From NCBI GenBank assembly GCA_036939355.1, contig JALLAP010000132.1:1-27244 (forward strand): 27,244 nucleotides of DNA, written 5' to 3'. The position numbers and the translations under genes are program-made. Shown here piece by piece: positions 7,522 through 16,200 of the stretch; the stretch's first letter is position 1, and each line of letters begins with the position of its first letter. The notes below the pieces were generated by a model. That model searched no databases. It was not told where the DNA came from and saw only the letters and a list, made by a program, of their open reading frames with translations. The DNA comes from Thalassiosira profunda (lineage: Eukaryota > Bacillariophyta > Thalassiosirophyceae > Thalassiosirales > Thalassiosiraceae).

Positions 7522-9633
7522 ATGTCCATCATGGGCCTGAAGCGAAGGAGGCCGACGCTGGCGTCCGCGGCAGTCGTCGCGGCGACCCTACTCACTGCCG
7601 CGGGCGCGAATATCGACGACGGGCGATCGTCGCTGCAGCCCACGTCCGAGTTGCAATTCGATGCCGGCGACGATCATTCTGCCGAGCCTCTCCACGAGCT
7701 CAGCGGTGGGCATCGCGCCAATGACCACGACGTGCACGCCCACCGCCACTCAGAGTCCTTCCGGCGACGCCTCGCCCAAACGTCGGCCGAGGCATTCGCG
7801 AACGTCACCGAACGATTTGCCCGAGCGGTGCCCTTGGATCTCAAGATTGACGACTCCGACCCTGCCTCGCCCGTTGGATACCTTGCCGGCCTCTCTGGCC
7901 ACCTGGAGGAATACTCCGAGGCGTTCGCCCGGATAGGAAACGGCGAGGACGTGAACGGAGCGTACTTTGACAGCGTTCTACAGTTGGATGACGTTGTGGA
8001 GGGTGATCATGTGCCGCCTCAGCACAAGGGGCGGCCGGAGAGGCTGTATTACAAGATCTTGGCGGCGGATGGGATACGGCCGGGTGTAAACCCCTCCTTG
8101 AGGGGCCGGGCGGAGGATCGGAGCCTGCACGAGGTATCATCTGCCATTCGCTTGGACTCGATTGAATTCAAGGCCACAGCGGAAGAGGAAGGCGACGAGG
8201 CACTTTCAGACCACGGACGGTCGCTCCAATCCTACGCCAGCCAGTTTGCAAACTCGGCATCCCTCATGCAGCCCGTCAATAACAGGCAGAATCGCAAGAG
8301 GAACAAGCAGAAGAACAAACACAATGGGCGGAACAGGGACAACAAGAAGAACAGGGATCAGACCGGCAACAAGAAGAAGCTGCCCCGGATGGACCAGCTG
8401 GCTCCGAGCAAGGGTTCCGTTGTGCAGAAGACGCAGACGTTCAGCGCTCGAGTTCTACCGTCCCAAGGCACCGGGGCGGCGATCGACAAGGTGACCTTCC
8501 AGCTGACGGATCGTCACGAGGGTCAGAAGTCAGGCTGGCTCGACGTTCAGGCCGGCAACCACGGAATGTACGAGCTCGCAATTGATGGATTCGAGAAGTA
8601 CGAGACTTCGCGGTGGTCGTACGAATTCCAGGCCCTGGATGACGACGGGAGATCTGCGAGCTCAGGCAACATCCGATTCAAAGTGGCGGGCAACAGTGGT
8701 GGAGGCAACGACAACGACAACAACAACGACCGCAATAACGAGAGCATCGAGAAGGCCCCGCCCCAATCGCAGCTCATGCCCAAGACCAAAGTCAAGGATT
8801 CGGATTGGTCCCACGGCGGCGACATACAGCAGTCCGTAGGACGTATTATGTTCGAATTCGACGGCACCGACCAGACCTTCGTCTGCTCTGGCACCGTTGT
8901 CTGCGACGGCAATGGCGGCAGGGCAGACACGCGGAACGGGCGGAGCATTGTGGTGACCGCAGCACATTGCGCGTACAATGATCAATTGAACAGGTTTGCG
9001 ACCCGAGCGCTGTTCATACCGGACCAGGCGAATACGAAGGCCGACAAGAGCAATATGAAGTGCAGCGACGATCCCATGGGCTGCTGGCATATGAGCTTTG
9101 CCGTGGTGGCGAAGGGGTGGACGGAGGGCGGCGGATTTCCTTACAATGTTGGCTTCGACTACGCGTACTGGGTGGTCCACGACGACCGAGACACTCACGA
9201 GCGGGGCTACAAATCGGGCCTCACGGGGATCCTCGACCGGGACGTGCCATGTTTCAACGTCGACTACGACTCCCGTCGTCGGAACGACGAATTCGTCTAC
9301 TCCCTGGGCTACTCGGCGGACAAGGATCCCGACTTTCGGCACTGCTCGATGGAGGCTGGGACGATCAACGGCATACCGACCTACACTAACCTGTGGCTGG
9401 ACGACTGCGCAATGTCGGGAGGTGCTTCCGGCGGGCCGTGGATGAAAGATTTGGATATGAACGGGAGGGGCACGGTCATGAGCGTCAATTCGTGGGGCTT
9501 CACACACAAAGATGGCATGGCAGGCCCGGTGTTTCAGACCGAAGAAGGCAGCCTGGCCGAGTGCCTATTCGAGAAGGCGCAGAGGGCGGACGATCCGGGA
9601 AGGCAAGGAGGAATCGTGGTAAACAACTGCTAA
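7522..9633 (+). CDS. Secreted trypsin/V8-like serine protease with basic linker and Ig-like domain, 703 aa
   Basis: The N-terminus has a basic start and a hydrophobic core (MSIMGLKRRRPTLASAAVVA...), a probable signal peptide or anchor. Residues ~60-240 are an unrecognised acidic region that looks like a propeptide. Residues ~255-295 are an extreme Arg/Asn/Lys linker (NNRQNRKRNKQKNKHNGR). Residues ~300-395 look like an Ig/fibronectin-type beta domain (VTFQLTDRHE, WSYEFQALDDDGR). The catalytic domain begins near residue 435 and shows the S1 triad: H482 in TAAHC, D546 in GFDYAYW, and S636 in GGASGGPW. Conserved cysteines flank these motifs (FVCSGTVVCDG, DDCAMSGG). The product is probably secreted and active outside the cell or in a vacuole. 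Specificity is uncertain. No intron is needed. Confidence 0.88.
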   Translation: MSIMGLKRRRPTLASAAVVAATLLTAAGANIDDGRSSLQPTSELQFDAGDDHSAEPLHELSGGHRANDHDVHAHRHSESFRRRLAQTSAEAFANVTERFARAVPLDLKIDDSDPASPVGYLAGLSGHLEEYSEAFARIGNGEDVNGAYFDSVLQLDDVVEGDHVPPQHKGRPERLYYKILAADGIRPGVNPSLRGRAEDRSLHEVSSAIRLDSIEFKATAEEEGDEALSDHGRSLQSYASQFANSASLMQPVNNRQNRKRNKQKNKHNGRNRDNKKNRDQTGNKKKLPRMDQLAPSKGSVVQKTQTFSARVLPSQGTGAAIDKVTFQLTDRHEGQKSGWLDVQAGNHGMYELAIDGFEKYETSRWSYEFQALDDDGRSASSGNIRFKVAGNSGGGNDNDNNNDRNNESIEKAPPQSQLMPKTKVKDSDWSHGGDIQQSVGRIMFEFDGTDQTFVCSGTVVCDGNGGRADTRNGRSIVVTAAHCAYNDQLNRFATRALFIPDQANTKADKSNMKCSDDPMGCWHMSFAVVAKGWTEGGGFPYNVGFDYAYWVVHDDRDTHERGYKSGLTGILDRDVPCFNVDYDSRRRNDEFVYSLGYSADKDPDFRHCSMEAGTINGIPTYTNLWLDDCAMSGGASGGPWMKDLDMNGRGTVMSVNSWGFTHKDGMAGPVFQTEEGSLAECLFEKAQRADDPGRQGGIVVNNC

Positions 9634-9669
9634 GTCTCAACATTACTTATGCAGCGTTTCTGTCCGTGT

Positions 9670-10254
9670 TCAAAACATGGTCGCATAGGAGGCCCTGCAA
9701 GCCGCAAGCTTGCTCGAGATGCTGCTGTACTTTCGCAACTCCTTCGACAAAGCATTTGCATCCATGCCCCTCTGTTGCGTGTCCAGCAACACTTTTGCGT
9801 GGTTCATCTTCAGCCGCAGCTGGCTCCGCGCCACCCCTCGCCCGCACAGCAGGTGCTCGATGCCCACGATGTCTTCGGGGCCGAGTGAATTTCGCTGCAA
9901 CGCCTCTGGCGATGGCAGCCCCGTCAGGGCGTTGAACGACGTTTCGTCCCTCGCGAACGCCTTGATGTGGCTCCGTATCGATCGGGCGTGCGCGACGGTC
10001 AGATCCGAAAAGGTTGCGTCATCCTCCCGGCTGTAGAACAGGTCTCCGATGGGCAGAAACGACGTAGCGGACTCGTACGTGCAGATGGACTGCATATCGC
10101 AAAAGGTGACGTTCCGCTTTGGCTTCCTTTTCTTGCGGCCCTTTCGCCTCGTCGGAGCTGTGTCGTCATTGTGTCTGGACGCCGAAGCCTTGGACTGCCT
10201 CCTCTGCAGGCGGTAGCCCCCCGACGCCTGGGGATCGTCCCCGAGCGCCTGCAT
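9670..10254 (-). CDS. Diatom-type protein of unknown function, at least 194 aa
   Basis: The frame from the ATG at 10254 runs to a TGA at 9670. The N-terminal ~50 residues are basic and Ser/Arg-rich. Then come KRKPKRNVTFCDMQSI, a Tyr/Phe-rich stretch (FLPIGDLFYSREDDATF), SIRSHIKAFARDE, GPEDIVGIEHLLCGRGVARSQ, and a helical tail with VLLDTQQRGMDANALSKELR. The 'G.EHLL....' then 'R....VLL.QQRQ....' order is one I associate with unnamed diatom protein families. No signal peptide or membrane segment is visible. The start is uncertain because the same frame stays open upstream to about 10430 without an ATG, with coding-like residues (DLLELADQEGPGPQ). An extra 5' exon ending after an acceptor near 10376 or 10402 is therefore possible. 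Confidence 0.72.
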   Translation of the reverse strand: MQALGDDPQASGGYRLQRRQSKASASRHNDDTAPTRRKGRKKRKPKRNVTFCDMQSICTYESATSFLPIGDLFYSREDDATFSDLTVAHARSIRSHIKAFARDETSFNALTGLPSPEALQRNSLGPEDIVGIEHLLCGRGVARSQLRLKMNHAKVLLDTQQRGMDANALSKELRKYSSISSKLAACRASYATMF

Positions 10255-10796
10255 CGAGCTCGACGAATGCCGTCGCTGCGACCCTTCTCTCTGCGGTCCA
10301 GGCCCCTCTTGATCTGCGAGTTCGAGCAGGTCGGGGGCCGAGAGCGTCCCTTCGCGGCTTCTGGTGGCGAGAACTACTATGCCACGCTGGCAACGGTTGC
10401 AAGTTGAGGCAACTCACTCCTAACTGCTGGCTGGCACCGCGGTCGACGTGGGGGCACCTCACACGATTCTACATTGTGTTGCAGTCGACCTCTCTTTGAG
10501 CTCTCTCGCTAGAGCTAGAGCGAGAGAGCTGTTGAGCCGGTGACCTGCTCCAAATTTGGGGTCATTCATTTCCCGCAGCCTACGTATGTAGTTGTCTCAC
10601 CGGTTGATTTGGGTCATTGTGATATGTCTTTAGGAGTTGGGAATGTCGTTACGACGCGTCTCTGAGAGTTGTGGATGTGGGAAGAGGAAGGAGGGAAGAA
10701 GGAGATCGTAGGGGAACCGAAATTGGACACAAAGAGCGAGGAGGACGATGGATAGTGCAGACCCAGGCACCCGCAGCTGGAGTGCTCCCTCCCACG
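10255..10796. other. Intergenic/head-to-head region, 542 bp
   Basis: This separates divergent genes. The first ~180 bp could be the 5' exon of the minus gene. A perfect hairpin lies at 10499-10530, and a purine-rich leader (about 10679-10710) precedes the plus gene. Confidence 0.4.
10499..10530. repeat. Perfect 12-bp inverted repeat (hairpin)
   Basis: Arms AGCTCTCTCGCT and AGCGAGAGAGCT are exact reverse complements around the 8-base loop AGAGCTAG. It stands alone, roughly midway between two divergent start codons. It could be a small foldback element, a transcript hairpin or a dimeric protein site. I see no T-run that would suggest a polymerase III terminator. Confidence 0.55.
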
Positions 10797-12429
10797 ATGA
10801 GCCTGCTCGACGACTCGCGGGGGGAGGGCCTCTTGGGGAGCAACGGTGGCGGGCCGTCGCATCCACAATTGCCGGGCGGCGAAAATCCGCAGGAGGCCCC
10901 GCCCGCCTCCACTTCGGCTTCGGCCCTCTCCGACACCTTCACCGATGCCCTAGCCGGCGACCTGCCCCTCCCCGACGACGACCGCGAGACCTTCGTCCAA
11001 AAGTACCTCTCCCGCATAATTACCGCCATACTCGCCCTCTCCCTCATAGGGCTGGTGTTCGTACTGATGCCAATTTATGCGGTGCACGCCGCGAAGAACG
11101 AGCGGTGGAACGAGACGCTGTATTGGACGGCCGGGGCGTTCGTTTTGGTGGCCGTGCCGGTGAGCGTGTACGGCATCGTCCAGCACCTGGTCAATGTGAG
11201 TAAATATATTGCAAATTATGTTGATGTGCACATGATGTGTCACCTCTTAAACTCATCTCACCTCCCTCCCCCCTTCTCGCAGTATTACATGCCCCAGGTT
11301 CAGAAATACGTCATCCGGATCCTGTTTATGGTCCCGGTATTCTCCATCCAGGCAGTGAGTTCTTTGCTGCGTTTTGTACGAATCTTTTGAGTTCATTGCT
11401 CACATCATCATCCTTTGTTAACTCCAGTGGTTCAGCCTCTTCTTCCACAGCGCCGCCCCCTACATCCGCGTCTTCCGCGAGTTGTACGAGGCCTTCGTCC
11501 TATCTTCGTTCGTGTACTACATCATCGAATTGCTGGGGGGCGACGACCAATTGGCTTTGACGCTGCGCACCAAAGATGGCAAGCACGGCCACCATCCGCT
11601 TCCCTTCCGGTGCATATGCAAAGAGTGGCAGATGGGGCGGCAATTCCTCATCAATTGCAAGTACGGTGTATTGCAATACGTGCTCGTTAAAATTCTCGCG
11701 ACCATCGCGGTGATCATCCTGTCGGCAAAGGGAATGTGGAATTCGGGGACCTGGGCGTGGGACAGCGCGTGGACGTACATTGCCGTATCAATGAACGTGT
11801 CCATTGGGTACGCACTGTATTGTTTGGTGAAGCTCTACTACGCAACAAAAGAGGATTTGAAGGAGTGGAATCCGGTGTGGAAGTTCCTCTGCATCAAGGG
11901 CATCATCTTCTTTACTTTTTGGCAGGGCTTCATCATCGAATGCTTGCACTCGGCTGGAGTAATTACGGACGTGGGCGGCTGGGACAGTGAACACGTGGCG
12001 GACGGGCTCCAGGACCTCCTCATTTCTTTCGAGATGGTCGGGTTCGCAATCCTGCATCGGTATGCCTTTCCTCATACGGATTACATTCATTACCTGCGGC
12101 GGCACGGGAAGCGGTCACGGCGAAGAAGAGGCGGTGCTGCAGAGCCTTTGGAGGAGACTGTCTTCCTTTTTGATCAGGACCACAATGCGGTCCATGATCA
12201 GGCGGTCGACGTGGAATACCAGCCGCCGTCAGTCCGGCAATTAGACCGACCATTGTCGGTCAGCAGGGCGTTGATGGGCGTTGTCCCGCGCGAAACAATA
12301 TCAGACATAGCACGGATGAGCATGGGAGGCAGCGTGACGGTTAGCGAGGGTGGTGGCAGCAGCCGAGGGGGTGCTTCCAGTACGCACAGTGACATTGTCA
12401 TATCCAGAGAGCACGCCGAGGGGATATAG
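10797..12429 (+). CDS. TMEM184 / OST-alpha-like (DUF300) multi-pass membrane protein, 490 aa
   Basis: Three exons are visible: 10797..11195, 11283..11354 and 11428..12429, all at phase 0. The introns are 87 and 73 bp, with GTGAGT donors and TCGCAG / CTCCAG acceptors. The ATG at 10797 (CCCACGATGAGC) opens a disordered acidic N-terminus of ~75 residues. Then come about seven hydrophobic segments. The family hallmark YYMPQVQKYVIRILFMVP, SIQAWFSLF and YIRVFRELYEAFVLSSF spans the splice sites without a gap. Later motifs include KCGVLQYV-type (here CKYGVLQYVLVKI) and FLCIKGIIFFTFWQGF, plus a final YAFPHTDY. The last ~130 residues are a basic, then Ser/Gly-rich cytosolic tail. Animal relatives transport steroids or act in membrane traffic. 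The substrate here is unknown. Confidence 0.93.
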
Positions 12430-12501
12430 AATGCGGTGTCGAACGAAGCTGGAGGAGTAGATGTGCATTATTTGTGTTTAAGATTGATGATGCATCGGCA
12501 A

Positions 12502-14229
12502 TCAGCAGTCAGCATCGTCGTTGATGGGCCTGAAAAAGGAAGAGATGTTTCCCTTCTCCTGCCTCATCGACGCCGAGACACCGTTGAAAGTTCTTGCTGG
12601 CTCTGAGTTCGACGAAGACGACTCCGGTGGCCTCTTTCTTTGACGGTCACTGCTTTGCGACGTGCTGCCTCCAGATCCGGACCGACGCTTCTTGGATGCA
12701 TTGGGACGCATCATTAGTTCCACCCCGAAGGCACTCCCTTTTCGAGGCTGCGATGATTGTTGCTTCTGAAAAGACCGCTTCCTCGCCGTCGAAGCTTTAT
12801 CCAATGCATCCATTGCTGAACTCTTTCGTTGCGGAACGTTGCCATTAGATTTGCTGAGTGACAGCTTTGGGACGTACGATCCTTTGCCCTCTCCGACTTG
12901 TTGGGCTCTGCTCGGTTTCATGCTGCCATTTGTTGTTGACGAAGACTTTTCAGGAAGCGACACCGTACGGCTGAGAGGGTCGTTAGCCTTTCTGCCAGAC
13001 GCAAAGCTGCCCTCGTCATCTGATGCACCTTCCTTTGAGCTTGTACCATAGCCATCCCTGCCCCCACCCAGCAGTTTCTGCAGCCTCCCCTCCAACGCTT
13101 TCACCTTCCTCTGCTCCCTCCCAAGCTTGATCTCCCACTCCCGATCCCTCCTCGCAAACTCCTTCTCCTTCTTCGCGGTTCTAGCTTTGACCGAGTGCAG
13201 GTCCTGCGTCATCTTGTTGTACGTTTTGCGAATCTCCTCCATCTCGTTCATGTCCTCAAATCCCGACCGGTTGGACAGGTTGTGGTACTCCTTCTGCAGC
13301 TTGGCGATCTTCGTTTGGAGCGACGCCTTCTCGAGTTGCGATTTGCCCATGAAGTGTTTGTAGGAGGTCTCCATCGAGGTGAATTCGGATTGGAGCTTCT
13401 CGTGCTTTCGATTGGCGCGTTCGGCCTCCACGGTCCGATCGAGCGCGGTTTGTTGCAGCTTTTCCATTTGGGCCGTCAGCGACTCGTTGGTGGATTGCAG
13501 CGAGTCTTTCTCGGATGCCATGTTGGATTTGGCAGTCTGCAAGCTCATTATCGAATTTTTCAGCCTTTGTATTTGCTTGTTGGTCGACGACAGTGACGAT
13601 TGCTGCGTGGATATCTGGCTGCAATTCACAGTCTCTCTGTGCAGGCACTTCAATCTCTTCAGTATTTGGTGCATCCTGGGCTGGCTCTCCCGAAACTCCT
13701 GCAATTGCATCTTTTGTGTTTGGCCCTCAGATTTGTCGGGAGATTGCTGGGTTAGATCAATGGTTTCGCAGATGGCCGCGATGTATTGATCGCTGCTGTC
13801 CGTCACATAAACCACACTGTCTTCGCTGCTGTTTCCGCCACCGCTATCTTTGTAGCCGCAAATCGTCACCAGCTCCTTCCAGAGATCATCCCACTCCTCC
13901 ACGAGGTGCACCAATTCCAGCGCATCGTCGCCCTCCTCTCCACTTTCGTCGCCACTCTCATCTGCATCCCCGCCCGCGGCAGCCACCTCCCCGCAGCCAC
14001 TCCCCAATTCGAGAAACACCGGCACAAAGCTCCTCGTGACCGCCTTGCAAATGGCGCACTTGGGTTTGGTCCTCCGATTTTGAGTGGTGGCCGCGACGAC
14101 CTGATCCCAGCAAGAACGGTGGTAGGGATGGCCGCACGGCGCCGCCACGCCCCACGGCTCACTGTCAGACGAGGCGATGGGGCACAGGCAGATGGGGCAG
14201 TCGGTGGCGCCGGCGGCGTCGTCGCTCAT
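12502..14229 (-). CDS. TRAIP-like RING/coiled-coil E3 ubiquitin ligase candidate, 575 aa
   Basis: The ATG at 14229 is chosen; the frame has only a TTG three codons earlier. A RING finger of C3H2C3 type occupies residues 11-61: C11, C14, C32, H34, H37, C40, C58 and C61. An acidic linker (~80-100) follows, then a long coiled coil (~165-400, rich in Q, K, E, L and S). A basic, Ser-rich disordered tail ends the protein. The last 20 residues include KGNISSFF (559-566), which resembles a PCNA-binding PIP box with K in place of the first Q. RING, coiled coil and a C-terminal PIP box is the architecture of TRAIP, a replisome-associated ligase. The assignment rests on architecture, not on close sequence recall. 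No introns are seen. The start is 288 bp from the divergent F-box gene. Confidence 0.8.
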   Translation of the reverse strand: MSDDAAGATDCPICLCPIASSDSEPWGVAAPCGHPYHRSCWDQVVAATTQNRRTKPKCAICKAVTRSFVPVFLELGSGCGEVAAAGGDADESGDESGEEGDDALELVHLVEEWDDLWKELVTICGYKDSGGGNSSEDSVVYVTDSSDQYIAAICETIDLTQQSPDKSEGQTQKMQLQEFRESQPRMHQILKRLKCLHRETVNCSQISTQQSSLSSTNKQIQRLKNSIMSLQTAKSNMASEKDSLQSTNESLTAQMEKLQQTALDRTVEAERANRKHEKLQSEFTSMETSYKHFMGKSQLEKASLQTKIAKLQKEYHNLSNRSGFEDMNEMEEIRKTYNKMTQDLHSVKARTAKKEKEFARRDREWEIKLGREQRKVKALEGRLQKLLGGGRDGYGTSSKEGASDDEGSFASGRKANDPLSRTVSLPEKSSSTTNGSMKPSRAQQVGEGKGSYVPKLSLSKSNGNVPQRKSSAMDALDKASTARKRSFQKQQSSQPRKGSAFGVELMMRPNASKKRRSGSGGSTSQSSDRQRKRPPESSSSNSEPARTFNGVSASMRQEKGNISSFFRPINDDADC

Positions 14230-14517
14230 GGTTTGCAAATGATGGGGCGCGGTCGACGGCGCTGTATTGCCGAATTGCAGACGCCTCTAACCGAAGTGGA
14301 GCATCCGCGCCGGCTCCTGCCTCGGCGGGCGACGTTGCTTGGGCGCGGCGGGGTGCACCACGCACACCGAACAACGACAAGCCGAGTAGCGGCGAGGCAG
14401 GCTAGGAAATGGCGCGTCCCATTTAGTGTGGAACCGTTTGTGTACGATTATCAAGTCCCGATTATCAGATCTCGCCATTTTAACCACAAGACCACATACA
14501 AGCAATCAACCAACGTC
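14230..14517. promoter_or_regulatory. Head-to-head promoter region, 288 bp
   Basis: Only 288 bp separate the start codons of the TRAIP-like and F-box genes. A TTGCAA copy lies at 14234-14239, immediately before the minus-strand ATG. Both genes could encode ubiquitin-system components, so co-regulation is plausible but unproven. Confidence 0.35.
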
Positions 14518-15939
14518 ATGTCGACGCCGCCTCGAAAGCGGCCGCGGCAGGAGCAGCCTCCTCCGCCCCCGCCTCCTCCGTTGGCGGGGGCGCAGCTGTC
14601 AGCCGATTTATGGGCGCATATATTGCATTTCTGCTATTTCGAGGAGGTGCTCGCATGCACCGCCGCGAGCAAATTTCTCCTCCACGAAGTCCCCCCGCAG
14701 ATGAGGTTCCTGCTCGTTCGCACCGGGGAGAGCATGGACGTGACGCCCGCGGCTGTCCAGAGATTCAGCAGAGTGAAAGGAGTTTTTGTCTACAGCTTTA
14801 TCAGAGAGATTCCCAATGACGACTCCTCACACCGATTGGATGCAGCTACGACGAAGACTGTTGTCCCATTCATATCTGCTCTTCCAAATAATGTCCTCCA
14901 CAGTTGCTGGCTGGGTTGTCTGTCACGGCATGGCAATAATACAAAGTGGACACGTCATTATCATATTCGGAACGATTGGATCGACGACGACCTCTTCGAC
15001 TCACGAGACGCCTGGATACAGAATCAGCTTGTGGAAACCGCTTGCGAGGCGTATGCAGAGGGGAAATTGTCTGACAAAGTCGTCTTTCATGGACTGCTTC
15101 ACCGGAAGCCTGCATGTCGTCGGTATCTTGGGAGCAATTGTGACTACTGCGAAAGGATTTGCAATTCCTTTCCGCCTGCTCAGGTGATGAAACTGGCCAA
15201 TCGTAGCATTCCCTGCATTCCTCTCGCTGATCGATTGGACATTGTCCAGCGCAGAGACAGCGCGGCGTACTCCTCAAATCTGACCACACTGCTGCGGAGA
15301 AAAATTTCTCCAATGAGGATGTTAGATCTTGTTCTATGCCCGCCGGAGTACACACATGTAAGATATGCCGCATGATATCCTGAGAAGAGGTATGACGAGA
15401 TGAAGATGTTGATATCGAGGGGAGCCGATGTCAAAGATCAGAGCATACGAAAAGCCTTGGTCGCCAAGCCTACAATTCCCAAAGTCTCCAACTCCGAAGC
15501 CAAAGTCAGTATGGGTTTTGTCAACGACAAGCGGGTTGTCCTGTTGGAAACCTATACGAGGTTGAAGGAAATGGGTGTCGACGTCAACGAGCAGGATTTC
15601 GTGATTGTGGATGATTTGGCCGATAGCAGGACGAGTTACGGCCTCTTCGTCCACCAGCAGTTGCAGACGTTGTGTCCAGAGAGCATACGCGAGGCAAAAG
15701 ATCGGCTGGGGTCCGAAACGGGGTTGAGCATCCGAGACGTCGAGGCAGATGTGAAACGTATCCTCGACCAATTAGAATCGGACGAAAGCCCCGATCGTCA
15801 TTGGCGGGGGGTGCACAATCGTTTGGAGAAGAAGCTGGGCGTTGACCTCTCCGGCCACCACGATGTCACTCAGGCTCTCTTTTACACAGAGTTCTGGGAG
15901 AGATACGAGTGGAAGAAGTTCAGGAATTTGATACACTGA
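14518..15939 (+). CDS. F-box / ankyrin-like protein, one in-frame stop (stop, micro-intron or sequence error)
   Basis: The ATG at 14518 opens a basic, poly-Pro N-terminus (PPRKRPRQEQPPPPP). Residues ~24-60 form an F-box-like segment (LSADLWAHILHFCYF, then EEVLACTAASKFLL), the part that would bind Skp1 in an SCF ubiquitin ligase. The middle has Trp, His and Cys-rich stretches, ending PPEYTH. A TGA at 15373-15375 then interrupts, but the same frame resumes at once with YDEMKMLISRGADVKDQSIRKAL, a clear ankyrin-type half repeat, and runs to a TGA at 15937-15939. Exactly before the stop is GTAAGA at 15358. Removing 27 or 30 nt (to AG at 15384 or 15387) keeps the frame. Without the stop the protein would have ~463 residues. 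It could equally be a decayed copy. Confidence 0.72.
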
Positions 15940-16200
15940 GTCAACTGGGGGCAAGTCAACCGATCTCGCAGGCTGCTGTAAACGATACCTCACGAATAGA
16001 TTGTCAGCAGCATCTATAGGGCTAGCTCTAGAGAATGAGTTACCTGCCTCTCCTAGCCACCCGTTGCGTTGTTGTTGTTGTTGCTGGAGTGCGCGCCACC
16101 TGAATCGGGAGAAAATTTGGCGCGCGATTACTTCCCTCTCTTCATCTTCCCTCCTCCTCCCCCCTCTCCCGGCCCCTCCTTCAACGACACCCTGGCAGCA

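Noticed and set aside
8662..9507. Minus-strand open frame of 281 codons
   Set aside because: It lies wholly opposite the protease catalytic domain, whose triad is intact on the plus strand; its own sequence is Val/Arg-rich without a domain.
13786..14517. N-terminal extension of the F-box frame
   Set aside because: The upstream part is antisense to the TRAIP-like gene; the ATG at 14518 begins the protein-like sequence.
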